Below are positions 53,968 to 64,000 of a stretch of DNA of 64,000 nucleotides, piece by piece (position 1 is the stretch's first letter; every line of letters begins with the position of its first letter). The stretch lies in assembly GCF_000017685.1 (NCBI RefSeq), contig NC_010602.1, positions 2,311,501-2,375,500 of the forward strand. The letters run 5' to 3'. Below the pieces are notes generated by a model. It had not been told where the DNA came from. It did not search any database and worked only from the letters and a program-made list of their open reading frames with translations. This DNA is from Leptospira biflexa serovar Patoc strain 'Patoc 1 (Paris)' (GTDB lineage: Bacteria; Spirochaetota; Leptospiria; Leptospirales; Leptospiraceae). The position numbers and the translations under genes were made by a program.

Positions 53968-54822
53968 ATGAACAAAACAATATTCGCTCTTTCATTCACC
54001 CTTCTCAGTTTTGCGCTATTTGCACAAGAATCTGGGAATCCGCAAGGGACACAAGTTTCCGCAGCTTCTTCCAAAGACAACCGGGATCTATACCCTCTCT
54101 CCATGTATGACGCAAGGATTCGTTTAAAAAACGTAACCTTCGTTAGACGACATGCAGATACAGGAAAAGGTGAATTTTTAGATGTCCAAGTGGAAATAGA
54201 ATCTCGAGTTCCAGAAGACCACGAATATTCGATTTTTGTTTTAGCAGGTTTTGAAGGAGATCGAGTGAATAAAGATGAAAGAAAACTCGTTCCGTATCCT
54301 GCTTGGCGTAAAGCTGACCCTGAAAAAGACGAAAGAACATTATACTTCTCGAATATCATGCCAACTCCATTCACTGCAAAAGAAATTTGGGGTGAAGAAA
54401 CTTACGCTAAGAAAAAAGAAGAAATGGAAAAACGTCACTATGCAGGATTTGAAGCGGCAATGCCAGAACCTACATTCACTGAAGTTGTGGATTACCTATG
54501 CAAAAACAATGCAAAAGCTCTCCCCTTTACATTGTTTGGTGAAACTGGTCCAAGTAAAGAAAAACAAGTGATTTATAATTACGTAGGTCAAACTGCGGAT
54601 GAAAAAAAACGCCAAGTGCATGAAACTCTTCCGAAACATACCTATACGATTTATAATAATAAATACAAAACAACCATCACAAGCCACCACTACACTCAGT
54701 ATCGACCCAATTTTTTAAGTTTCAACAAAGTGGCAATTCTTGTGTTTGATACAAAAAAACCGACTAACAGTTTATTATTCCGTAAGTTCATCGATATCTC
54801 TGACTTAAAAATCACTTACTAA
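53968..54822 (+). CDS. Hypothetical exported protein
   Basis: A 284-residue protein with a clear signal peptide (residues 1-20, cleavage after FALFAQ). The mature part is rich in charged and aromatic residues and has no domain I recognise. It is preceded by its own gap of 65 bases after panD. Confidence 0.65.
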   Translation: MNKTIFALSFTLLSFALFAQESGNPQGTQVSAASSKDNRDLYPLSMYDARIRLKNVTFVRRHADTGKGEFLDVQVEIESRVPEDHEYSIFVLAGFEGDRVNKDERKLVPYPAWRKADPEKDERTLYFSNIMPTPFTAKEIWGEETYAKKKEEMEKRHYAGFEAAMPEPTFTEVVDYLCKNNAKALPFTLFGETGPSKEKQVIYNYVGQTADEKKRQVHETLPKHTYTIYNNKYKTTITSHHYTQYRPNFLSFNKVAILVFDTKKPTNSLLFRKFIDISDLKITY

Positions 54823-54839
54823 AAGACAAACCTCGTCTC

Positions 54840-54866
54840 ATCCAAGGCCAATCATTGGTCTTGGAT
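54840..54866. terminator. Strong hairpin downstream of the exported-protein gene
   Basis: ATCCAAGGCCAAT and ATTGGTCTTGGAT form a 12-13 bp stem with a tiny loop, 18 bases after the stop. There is no T-run, so it may be a processing site or a Rho-assisted terminator. The rest of 54867-55116 shows nothing. Confidence 0.5.
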
Positions 54867-55116
54867 CCATTTCCCATTCTATCCTTTCACCTCTTTTCCA
54901 ATCTTACCCTTCACCCACTGTTTCCAATCTCATTCACTTAACCCTTTTCAAACCAAAACAATTGAGGATGTTACCAAACGGAAACTTTATTAGAATCAAA
55001 TGGGAATCGAGGTTCTGCAAAGAATGAAAAAGAGAGAAGTGATGAATGGGGTAATGAAATGCGACGGCAAATCAGTTTACGCCATCCTAAATCATAAAAA
55101 TTTGGGAGAATTTGGA

Positions 55117-55329
55117 TTAGTGGTCTGTTCCTTCCGGGCGAATGGGAGGGAATTGTTCCGAAGCTCGGACCCTCCACTCATCTTCTGGGTGGTTCAGATG
55201 CAACCAGCCATTGGCAAAATCCCAACGACCGTCCAAATCCAAAAAATCCCAGAAAATCGCCTGGTTCATGTATTTGTAGGTATCGAGTAAATCGAGGAGG
55301 TCCCTGTATTTCCGCGGAGAATTTTCCAT
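55117..55329 (-). CDS. Small hypothetical protein
   Basis: A 70-residue Trp- and Asp-rich protein (NQAIFWDFLDLDGRWDFANGWLHLNHPEDEWRV). An ORF of 96 codons lies opposite on the plus strand (55000-55290), but its composition looks less like a protein. I prefer the minus-strand reading; the ribosome site is weak. Function unknown. Confidence 0.4.
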   Translation of the reverse strand: MENSPRKYRDLLDLLDTYKYMNQAIFWDFLDLDGRWDFANGWLHLNHPEDEWRVRASEQFPPIRPEGTDH

Positions 55330-55414
55330 TCTATTCCAGTTTCGGTAAACTCGGGTCCAGGTCGACGTTTTTTATGGACAAAACCAGGTCTTTCTGCCGA
55401 AAATGATACCAGAC

Positions 55415-56224
55415 ATGGCCATCACGAAGGAAAAAAAAGCTGACTTCAATGACAAACTGGTAGATTTCAAAAACTACCTAGAAGAGTTAAAAAAAGAAGC
55501 CAATATCTTCAAAGTCCAAGCTAAAAAAAGTAAGGAGATGGAACCTTATTTTAATATCTCTCTTGCTATCAATTCCATCAAAACCATTAACACCTGTATT
55601 GTGATCAATGAACTCTCTACAGCCATTCTTGAGATCAATAATAACAACTACTTAGAAACTGCTAGAAAAGAAATTTATAACTGCATCTCTTATATTGAAA
55701 AAACAGTTGGGAACAATATTGACGGTTCTCTTTCGGAAAACAAAGAACTTCTGGCAAAAATTGAAAGGTTCACACCCACCCAAAGGTTAAACCTCATCAA
55801 GGGACTCCAACAAGCGATGAAAAAAACCATTACTGCTTTTGGAACCAATTCCAAGTGGAAATGGTCTTGGCCCGATATCAATTTCCGAGTGGCCGCTTGC
55901 ACCAAAAATCTTTTTGATTTCATCGCGTATGAAAAAGAACAAGATTTAGAGAATCCTTATTATTATATCCGAAAGGAACACTTCAACCTCATCATCGAAC
56001 TTGCCAACCAAGCGGCCCAGGATTATAGGTCAAAATTCGAAATGTCAACACAAGATTCCACAGATTTGAAACATTCTGTGGAAATGTTAGAGATGAACCG
56101 TAAAATATTCCAAATTACGGGCGAAAACGAAGATTTGGAAAAAACAAAAACTCTCATCGAGTCCTTCCAACAAAAGATCACCGACCTCGAATCTGACGAG
56201 AAAAAGAAAAAAAAGAAACAATAA
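55415..56224 (+). CDS. Hypothetical helical protein
   Basis: A protein of about 269 residues (ATG at 55415; an alternative at 55403 adds four residues). It is soluble, helical and Lys/Glu-rich, with coiled-coil segments at both ends and a poly-Lys C-terminus. [24 protein letters not shown] helices suggest a helical bundle. No family recognised. It ends 72 bases before trxA. Confidence 0.6.
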   Translation: MAITKEKKADFNDKLVDFKNYLEELKKEANIFKVQAKKSKEMEPYFNISLAINSIKTINTCIVINELSTAILEINNNNYLETARKEIYNCISYIEKTVGNNIDGSLSENKELLAKIERFTPTQRLNLIKGLQQAMKKTITAFGTNSKWKWSWPDINFRVAACTKNLFDFIAYEKEQDLENPYYYIRKEHFNLIIELANQAAQDYRSKFEMSTQDSTDLKHSVEMLEMNRKIFQITGENEDLEKTKTLIESFQQKITDLESDEKKKKKKQ

Positions 56225-56296
56225 TCGACGTTTTTCCCTAGAATCCCCAGTCTAGTTTATAGAAAGGTTATACGTTTCAAAAGGAGATTTCGAAAT

Positions 56297-56608
56297 ATGG
56301 CACTTACAGAAATCAATGACGCCAATTTCAAAGCAGAAACTGCAAATGGCGTGGTTTTAGTAGATTGTTGGGCAGAATGGTGTGGACCTTGTAGAATGGT
56401 AGCCCCTGTTCTTGACGAACTTTCGCAAGAAATGGCGGATATCAAAATTACAAAACTAAACGTTGATTTCAACCAGAAGACAGCGCAGGAGCTCGGTATC
56501 CAATCCATCCCTACCCTTCTTCTCTATAAAGATGGAGTTTTAGTTGATAAAGCAATTGGTGCTTTACCAAAACCGCAAATTAAAAAATTTATAGAAAATC
56601 ACAAGTAG
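56297..56608 (+). CDS. trxA: Thioredoxin
   Basis: A 103-residue thioredoxin with the redox site WCGPC at residues 28-32 and the cis-Pro motif SIPTLLLYKDG. It reduces disulfides in the cytosol. AAAGGAGA gives a strong ribosome site. It ends 18 bases before the MBL/cNMP gene, so they may be cotranscribed. Confidence 0.95.
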   Translation: MALTEINDANFKAETANGVVLVDCWAEWCGPCRMVAPVLDELSQEMADIKITKLNVDFNQKTAQELGIQSIPTLLLYKDGVLVDKAIGALPKPQIKKFIENHK

Positions 56609-56626
56609 GAAATAAATTATCCCCTA

Positions 56627-58780
56627 ATGGTCAGTTCCGAACCGAATGGTTTTACAGCGCTCCCTAGAGGGGGATATTTAGTCGATACTTCAGAAGGGTA
56701 CATCCAGTTCGGATCCCCTCCTGAAACCATAAAGGACACCATGGGGTTAGAAAAACAAACCCCTTTGGTGTTTGTCCTCCCCAATAAATTTTTCCATGTG
56801 GAAAAAGGTATCTCAATTGCCGAATTAGAATTCCCCATTTATTTTAATTTTTTCTTTCGTGGTGGCAAAAAGACCTTTATCGTTTGTTCCCCTGAACAGA
56901 AAGAACAGCTAACCATTGTTCTTGGGGAATCCCTTATGGGACCTCAGGAAGTGAATCTTTCTTCCGAATTTATCGACGGTGCGGATAGTTTTGGTTTTCC
57001 TGATATCAAGGCCGAAATGGCATACTTCCGTAGTTACAAATCGATGGAAGAAGTGGTCGAGTTCGTTTTATTCGATGAGTCCCACAAAGCCAAGTTTGGT
57101 GGAATCACCATCGAACAACTTCCCTCCAATGAATTCCTCGTTGTGGACGGCGAAAAAAAAATCAAAATCCCTGGTGAAGTGGACTTCCATGTCAAATATG
57201 ATATTGGAAAACGTTTGGAGGAGCCCTTCCAACCACCACTGATTGGGATCACTTGTCTTGGTCCTTCTCACGGGTTTGACCCGTCAGACAATACATCGGG
57301 TTTTATCATTTGGTTGAATGGACAAGGGATCATGGTGGACCCACCAGTGAACTCAACGGAATGGTTACGAGAGTCGAATGTAAACCCAAAGTTTATCAAC
57401 TCTATCATCCTCACCCACTGCCATGCGGACCATGATGCAGGAACCTTCCAAAAAATCTTAGAAGAATCCAAAATCACAATCTATGCAACAGCAACTGTGA
57501 TGGAATCTTTCCTTAAAAAATATTGTAGTCTTACAAAGATCCCACGAAAAGAAATCACTGATTTATTCGATTTTATCCCAGTGGTGATTGGAAGGCCCAC
57601 CATCATCAATGGTGGGGAATTTTATTTCCACTATGCCATTCATTCCATCCCTTCCGTTGGGTTTGAATTTTTTTTCCAAGACCAATCCTTTTATTATACC
57701 TCTGACCACTTAAATGACCCCGAAGCCTTCGAGGACATGTACAAAAAAGGTGTCTTACCGGAAACACGGTATCAATTCCTCAAAGATTTTCCTTGGGATC
57801 GTAAAATCATCTACCATGAAGCCGGTGTTCCGCCACTCCATACCAAAATCAGTTACCTGGCTTCCCTCCCAGAAGAAGTACAAAAACGGATCACAGTCTA
57901 TCATATCGCCGCAAAAGATATGCCCAAAGGAAACCACCTAACACTCGCTAAGTTTGGAATTGAAAATACACTCTATCCTAAGATCACTCCTCCCAAACAC
58001 CAAGAGGCCTTCCAACTCTTAGAAATTTTATCTCAAATTGATATTTTCTCAGGATTTCCGATTGAGAAGGCAAAAGAGTTTTTACAAATCGTAAAAGAAG
58101 AACGTTTCCGTCGCGGGGAACAGATCCTCAAAAAAGGAACCCACGGGGACAGATTTTTCATCATTGCTTCTGGGAATGTCCGTTTTGAGGGACTTTCGAG
58201 TGACCACTCTGCCGTGAAACGATACGGCACTTACGAGTACTTCGGGGAAGCATCTCTCATTTTGGATACGGTGCGACAAGCTGATGTGTATGCAGAGACA
58301 GATGTCCTTGCTCTCACCATCGAAAAAACACGTTTTTTCCAGTTCATCCGTGGTTCCAAACTCCATGAAAACTTAATCAAACTGAATAGCATCCGAGAAA
58401 CCAATACCTGGAAAACACTCACCGAGTCCCAAACCTTTCGTGGCCTCACAAGTTACCAAGTCACCCAACTTGAGCTCATCTTAAAACTAGAAACAGTGAA
58501 AAAAGAAGCCGTCCTCATTGAAGAGAGCCAAACCTTTCAAAATGCCTACATCGTCAGGTCAGGGACCGTTGTTGTGATGCAAAACCACAAAACCATCCGA
58601 GAACTGGGTCCCGGGGATTTTGTGGGGGAAATTTATTCTCTCACGAAAGGCCTTCCTTCGCATTTCAGTTTCATTGCTTGGCCAGGGACAGAACTCTATG
58701 TGCTTTCCCAAGAAGACGCCATCCAGTACATCAAGAAAAATCCTGGTGTCTATATGAAGCTGAACACTGTTTATAATTGA
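56627..58780 (+). CDS. Metallo-beta-lactamase-fold protein with two cyclic-nucleotide-binding domains
   Basis: A 717-residue cytoplasmic protein. An N-terminal unknown region (1-200) leads to an MBL-fold hydrolase with the metal motif THCHADHD near residue 265 and a distal TSDHLND. Two cNMP-binding domains follow: one near 480-585 (GTHGDRFFIIASGNVRFEGL, YEYFGEASLI) and a second near 615-710 (FQNAYIVRSGTVVVM, GPGDFVGEIYSLTKGLPS). This combination suggests a hydrolase, perhaps a phosphodiesterase, that is allosterically controlled by cAMP or cGMP. The substrate is inference. Confidence 0.82.
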   Translation: MVSSEPNGFTALPRGGYLVDTSEGYIQFGSPPETIKDTMGLEKQTPLVFVLPNKFFHVEKGISIAELEFPIYFNFFFRGGKKTFIVCSPEQKEQLTIVLGESLMGPQEVNLSSEFIDGADSFGFPDIKAEMAYFRSYKSMEEVVEFVLFDESHKAKFGGITIEQLPSNEFLVVDGEKKIKIPGEVDFHVKYDIGKRLEEPFQPPLIGITCLGPSHGFDPSDNTSGFIIWLNGQGIMVDPPVNSTEWLRESNVNPKFINSIILTHCHADHDAGTFQKILEESKITIYATATVMESFLKKYCSLTKIPRKEITDLFDFIPVVIGRPTIINGGEFYFHYAIHSIPSVGFEFFFQDQSFYYTSDHLNDPEAFEDMYKKGVLPETRYQFLKDFPWDRKIIYHEAGVPPLHTKISYLASLPEEVQKRITVYHIAAKDMPKGNHLTLAKFGIENTLYPKITPPKHQEAFQLLEILSQIDIFSGFPIEKAKEFLQIVKEERFRRGEQILKKGTHGDRFFIIASGNVRFEGLSSDHSAVKRYGTYEYFGEASLILDTVRQADVYAETDVLALTIEKTRFFQFIRGSKLHENLIKLNSIRETNTWKTLTESQTFRGLTSYQVTQLELILKLETVKKEAVLIEESQTFQNAYIVRSGTVVVMQNHKTIRELGPGDFVGEIYSLTKGLPSHFSFIAWPGTELYVLSQEDAIQYIKKNPGVYMKLNTVYN

Positions 58781-58831
58781 CCTCATTTCGCCATTTCTGT
58801 AACATTTCCATATCAAGGAGTCACAAATTTT

Positions 58832-59962
58832 ATGGAGCGTATCCTCCCCTTTACTGAAGAACACCAACAATTCCGCGAGATGGCTCGGAAATTTTTTGAA
58901 ACAGAAGTCAAACCACACCACGAGGAATGGGAAAAAAACCACATAGTCCCAAAGGAAGTCTGGAGGAAGGCAGGCGACAACGGACTGCTTTGTCCCGATG
59001 TACCGGCGGAATACGGTGGCTCTGGGGCTGACTTTCTTTACAACATCATCATCATCGAAGAATCCTCACGGGTTGGAAATAGCGGCTTTTTTATCTCCCT
59101 CCACAATGACGTGATTGCACCGTACATTTCGACCTATGCAAACGACGAACAAAAGAAACGTTGGTTGCCAAAATGTGCTTCAGGCGAATCCATACTCGCG
59201 GTTGCCATGACTGAACCAGGAGCTGGCTCCGATTTAAAATCCCTTCGAACCAGTGCCGTCGATAAGGGAGATCATTTTGTGGTGAACGGACAAAAGACGT
59301 TCATTTCGAACGGACAATTGGCTGATCTCATCATCACAGCCGTGAAACATGATAACGGAACCATCTCACTTCTGATGATCGAAGAAGGGATGAAGGGATT
59401 TGAAAGAGGTCGTAACCTCGATAAAATCGGACTCAAAGCCCAAGATACTTCTGAATTGTATTTCAATGATGTGATTGTTCCCAAAACCAACCTCATTGGT
59501 AAACAAGGACAAGGGTTTCGTTACCTGATGCAAAAACTAGCACAGGAACGTTTGGTGCTCGCGGTAGCAGCCGTGGAAGCAACAAGGCTTGTACAAACCA
59601 TCACCCTCCAGTACATCAAAGAAAGAAAAGCATTCGGCCAAAAGATTGGATCTTTCCAAAACACAAAGTTCAAAATGGCAGAGATGGCAACTGAACTTGA
59701 AATGGCACAAGTTTTTTGTGACAAAGTGGTCATGGAACACATGAAAGGTGAGAACACAACTGCCGAAGCTTCCATGTGCAAATGGTATGCGACTGAGATG
59801 CAAAAACGCCATACCGATGAGTGCCTACAATTCTTTGGTGGCTATGGTTATATGATGGAGTATCCAATTGCAAGAGCTTATCTCGATGCAAGGATCCAAA
59901 CCATCTATGCGGGAACCACTGAGATCATGAAAGAAATCATTGGTAGAAGCTTAGGCCTCTAA
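58832..59962 (+). CDS. Acyl-CoA dehydrogenase
   Basis: A 376-residue FAD enzyme of fatty-acid beta-oxidation. Signatures seen: LAVAMTEPGAGSDLKSLRT (flavin and substrate site), SNGQLADLIITAVKHD, RKAFGQKIGSFQNTKFKMAEMATELE and QFFGGYGYMMEYPIARAYLDARIQTIYAGTTEI, with the base Glu in the usual late position. Chain-length preference cannot be read off. Fatty acids are the main carbon source of leptospires. Confidence 0.93.
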   Translation: MERILPFTEEHQQFREMARKFFETEVKPHHEEWEKNHIVPKEVWRKAGDNGLLCPDVPAEYGGSGADFLYNIIIIEESSRVGNSGFFISLHNDVIAPYISTYANDEQKKRWLPKCASGESILAVAMTEPGAGSDLKSLRTSAVDKGDHFVVNGQKTFISNGQLADLIITAVKHDNGTISLLMIEEGMKGFERGRNLDKIGLKAQDTSELYFNDVIVPKTNLIGKQGQGFRYLMQKLAQERLVLAVAAVEATRLVQTITLQYIKERKAFGQKIGSFQNTKFKMAEMATELEMAQVFCDKVVMEHMKGENTTAEASMCKWYATEMQKRHTDECLQFFGGYGYMMEYPIARAYLDARIQTIYAGTTEIMKEIIGRSLGL

Positions 59963-60051
59963 GGATCTAATTGATTTAAGTCTATCCCTTTCTGTATTCT
60001 TTGGCATATGGAAAGTTCTGAAAAACTTTTCTTTTGGTTCTAATGAAGCGA

Positions 60052-60081
60052 AAACCAGGCAAAACTTTGCCTGGTTTTTTT
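60052..60081 (+). terminator. Rho-independent terminator after the acyl-CoA dehydrogenase
   Basis: AAACCAGGCAA and TTGCCTGGTTT form an 11-bp stem with a 4-base loop, followed by a T-run to 60081. Classic intrinsic terminator. Its other arm could also slow transcription from the convergent thiC. Confidence 0.9.
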
Positions 60082-60174
60082 ATGGTTTCACTCGATTTGG
60101 CACCCTAGTCGACCAAATATGAAAAAGCAAATGGTTTCCCTTTGCCTCTTGCACTGCTCCACCCAATGATCAAT

Positions 60175-61788
<1,614 letters not shown>

Positions 61789-61850
61789 TTAATGTCGACT
61801 AAAACCATTTCGAATGAACATGGCCACTGACGCAAACTAAGGAATATTTT

Positions 61851-61948
61851 TCCCGTTTCCCTTCGCAAGCATTACCAAGATCAGGTTCAAAAAGGGTATT
61901 TCTCAGCCGAATTTTTGGAAAACCAAAAACCTTAGGCACCCCTAACGG
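61851..61948 (-). promoter_or_regulatory. TPP riboswitch (thi box) controlling thiC
   Basis: On the minus strand the conserved elements appear in order: GGGGTGCC, then CTGAGAAATACCC, then AACCTGATCTTGGTAATGC and GCGAAGGGAA. These are the hallmarks of the TPP aptamer. About 130 bases separate it from the thiC start. It should lower thiC expression when thiamine pyrophosphate is plentiful. Confidence 0.96.
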
Positions 61949-62019
61949 TTATCTCTCAATTGATTTGGTCACAAAATTTTGACAATCTTTTATTCAGAAT
62001 GAGGAAGGAAGCTCCATCA

Positions 62020-63528
62020 TTATGTTTTATTTTTTCTTGGTAAGTATTTCGCCTTCATCTGGTTGTATTTGACTTTGGACAAAATACTTTTTTCCCATTC
62101 CAAGGGGAATTCATCTCCGATCAAAAAACGAAACAAACGATATAAAAACGAAACTTGTTTCCAATACACGATGTTTTTTGCTTGGTTATAAATTGTTTTG
62201 AATTTTCGATTCGTGATAAAGTTTTTTTTGACATTGGGGTATTTCTCCATCAATGTCTCAAATATATACAAAGTGTGATCCCCCTCATAATGATGTTCGA
62301 TGATTTTTTCCATCACAATGTTTGCCGAAGAGATGTCTTTGGATAGGAACACCCAATAAAAATTTGAATTGTAATAGTATTCACAAAACATCACATCATC
62401 TGATTTTTGTAATTCCAAGATCACACGATCATTCCCCGTGTACATAGCTTGGTCGATCAGTAAAAAGCGACTGATAAAATTATCACCCATTTTCAACATC
62501 GTATATAAAATTTCAAAATGTTGTTTGGCTTCTTTCTCTGCTTTTTCCTCAGAGATTTTTTCTGCCTTTATTGAAAGTAAGTGGTATATTTTCACAAATT
62601 CTAAAATGGGAAAATTTTCATAGGAAAGAGTGGATTGAATGGTTTCTAAAAATGTAATTTGTGGAAGATAAGATTTATTCCTAAGTACATCAATATTACT
62701 ATGAGAAATACTTTGTTTCATCTCTTGGAAATTAACATTTAAACTTGGCTCCATCGTAAGGATGGTCGGTATGATTGTTCCTTCAAAAAAAGGAGCAAAT
62801 TCCAATTCTTTTTGGATGACGTCGGTTGTGTCGTAGTACACCCATCCAAGCGTTGGCAAAAAGAAATAAATTTCAGAATTGATGAATCCATCTTCCAAAT
62901 AATGAACCAACTCATCACGAAATTCTAATTTGGTTTGGAATGGCGTCTCATACTCATATAACAATGATTTTATGATAGAATTTGGGGGAGAGTTCAGCTG
63001 GTCGACGGGTATTTGTAATAAATCTGCTGTTTGAATTTGGAAGTTATCGACTAAAAAATTTTGTAAATTCACGAATGACCTGGCGGCGATCGCATTATAA
63101 GCAAAAGCATATTTTTCTTCGACACGCTCCCCCGAATACGAAACAATTGCCAGCTCCACTTGTATTGGTTCCAAAAGAGAATGATAGGCAGGAAGATCAT
63201 TGGCAGATGGTTCCTCTTCTTTCCTCGTAAGATAATAAATTGGCATAGCCAAATCTTGATCCAACAAATTTTGAATGAGCGTGACCATTCCTTTTCCATA
63301 TACTTTTAATTCATTTTCTCGGAGTGTTTCGGAATTCAGCTGGAAGGCAAAATAACTTTGATTGAGATCAGGAACACATAACTTTCGTAAGCTTGCCAAT
63401 ATTTTGGCGGCTTGGTCAGTTAACATCAATTCTCGTTTGTGAGAATCAAACAAACTGTCCAAAAACATGGGTGTGTAAATTTTAAATTGGTCTAATCTGG
63501 AAACTCCCGAAAGCCGAAACATTGTCAT
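62020..63528 (-). CDS. Large hypothetical protein
   Basis: A 502-residue soluble protein rich in Phe, Tyr and Leu, with no signal peptide or clear domain. It probably is a leptospiral lineage-specific protein. Between it and the PilZ-like gene, 63529-63760 shows no feature. Confidence 0.65.
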   Translation of the reverse strand: MTMFRLSGVSRLDQFKIYTPMFLDSLFDSHKRELMLTDQAAKILASLRKLCVPDLNQSYFAFQLNSETLRENELKVYGKGMVTLIQNLLDQDLAMPIYYLTRKEEEPSANDLPAYHSLLEPIQVELAIVSYSGERVEEKYAFAYNAIAARSFVNLQNFLVDNFQIQTADLLQIPVDQLNSPPNSIIKSLLYEYETPFQTKLEFRDELVHYLEDGFINSEIYFFLPTLGWVYYDTTDVIQKELEFAPFFEGTIIPTILTMEPSLNVNFQEMKQSISHSNIDVLRNKSYLPQITFLETIQSTLSYENFPILEFVKIYHLLSIKAEKISEEKAEKEAKQHFEILYTMLKMGDNFISRFLLIDQAMYTGNDRVILELQKSDDVMFCEYYYNSNFYWVFLSKDISSANIVMEKIIEHHYEGDHTLYIFETLMEKYPNVKKNFITNRKFKTIYNQAKNIVYWKQVSFLYRLFRFLIGDEFPLEWEKSILSKVKYNQMKAKYLPRKNKT

Positions 63529-63760
63529 AATTCCACCTACAATCCACAGGGACTATGGGTGGGCCCAGGGAATCTGAACCCAATATAGATAGAATCATTC
63601 TAAGAATCAATTGTAATTTCAGTATATAAGTAAAAACGAATGATCGTATATACTCATTTGAATTTGGCTTTTCCAGGAATCCTTGATCCCAGTAAACCGA
63701 TAGATCGATTCCAACAGAACCAATTTCCACTTCCAAAAAAAAATAAGAACGAACTTCTGT

Positions 63761-64000
63761 TTAGTTTAACACACGTCCTTGCCGTACCATTCGGTTGACA
63801 TAGACTTGTAGGTCTTGTTTGCCTTTGGGTCCAATCGCTGTAAACTGAACACCGTATACTCCTAACTCTTTGGATTTTTTCCCAATTTGTTTGATCACAC
63901 CCTTGGCTAAAAAATCTGCCAAATCCCCTGGTAAGGCGACAAGGATTTCAACGGTTTCATTCATATCCCATTCATCAAAATGATTGGGAGCCACAATCCC
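63761..64000 (-). CDS. PilZ-like domain protein, partial
   Basis: The frame is open to the right edge of the window, so the N-terminus is outside; a GTG at 63994 is not necessarily the start. The visible part (ETVEILVALPGDLADFLAKGVIKQIG, YGVQFTAIGPKGKQDLQVYVNRMVRQGR) looks like the C-terminal beta barrel of a PilZ domain, a c-di-GMP receptor. The RxxxR and [DN]xSxxG ligand motifs are not visible, so the call is tentative. Confidence 0.5.
   Translation of the reverse strand, partial: GIVAPNHFDEWDMNETVEILVALPGDLADFLAKGVIKQIGKKSKELGVYGVQFTAIGPKGKQDLQVYVNRMVRQGRVLN

Noticed and set aside
55000..55290. Plus-strand 96-codon ORF opposite 55117-55329
   Set aside because: Its composition is less protein-like than the Trp-rich minus-strand frame, and it has no family resemblance.

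Overview
The window looks like chromosomal DNA of a Leptospira, probably from the saprophytic clade. It is AT-rich and carries leptospiral-style lipoproteins, spirochaete-type cyclic-nucleotide and chemotaxis proteins, and a housekeeping block (ileS, murJ, lipB, panD, speD, trxA, thiC under a TPP riboswitch). No rRNA, tRNA or CRISPR array was seen. The genus call is inference from gene content.

Region 1 (1 to about 24,600) is a large integron cassette array. Small units with one gene or a short operon are each closed by a 161-167 bp imperfect palindrome whose ends are CGCATAAC-type (R'') and GTTATGCG-type (R'). These have attC architecture. I count 22 complete attC sites and two 5'-half remnants at the right end. 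All genes except the metal-transport ones and one doubtful ORF read left to right, with the attC behind them, so attI and the integrase should lie beyond the left edge; no integrase is in the window. Eight cassettes carry toxin-antitoxin pairs: three HigBA, three PIN-domain systems, one AbrB-type antitoxin with Doc/Fic, and one RelE-like toxin with an HTH antitoxin. Others carry an ArdC-like antirestriction protein, a PutAbiC-like abortive-infection protein, two MerR-controlled metal-transport modules (one also with YnfA), a YdcF-like protein, lipoproteins and unrecognised proteins. Several genes are decayed (SGNH hydrolase, SH3 protein, a lipoprotein, an IS481-type transposase).

The most unusual signal is at the cassette boundaries. 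In every complete cassette the pairing of the attC ends continues for about 7-13 bases outside the R boxes. This outer arm is cassette-specific, but always has A three bases after R' and C three bases before R''. That is an A.C mismatch on the top strand and a G.T wobble on the bottom strand, the strand integron integrases use. R-box variants also co-vary between the two ends of one cassette, which records the G^TT crossover point.

Region 2 (about 24,950 to 34,840) holds a GST, an SMR transporter, MepB, a thioesterase, an RsuA-type pseudouridine synthase, an ABC exporter, a soluble MCP-like protein, two unknowns, an SDR-like protein and a DinB protein. Region 3 (35,037 to 37,782) is a lipid-linked glycosylation module: a PMT-type glycosyltransferase, a Cys-rich exported protein and a polyprenol-phosphate-mannose-synthase-like GT2, with similar TGAC-N2-GTCA operators ahead of both transcription units. 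Region 4 (37,849 to 64,000) is core: STAS protein, frameshifted GH13, speD, SCO1-like, MCP, a large unknown, LRR lipoprotein, ileS, murJ, STAS/zinc-ribbon and membrane proteins, lipB, a Panacea-like protein, panD, trxA, an MBL plus cyclic-nucleotide-binding protein, acyl-CoA dehydrogenase, thiC, an unknown, and a partial PilZ-like protein.
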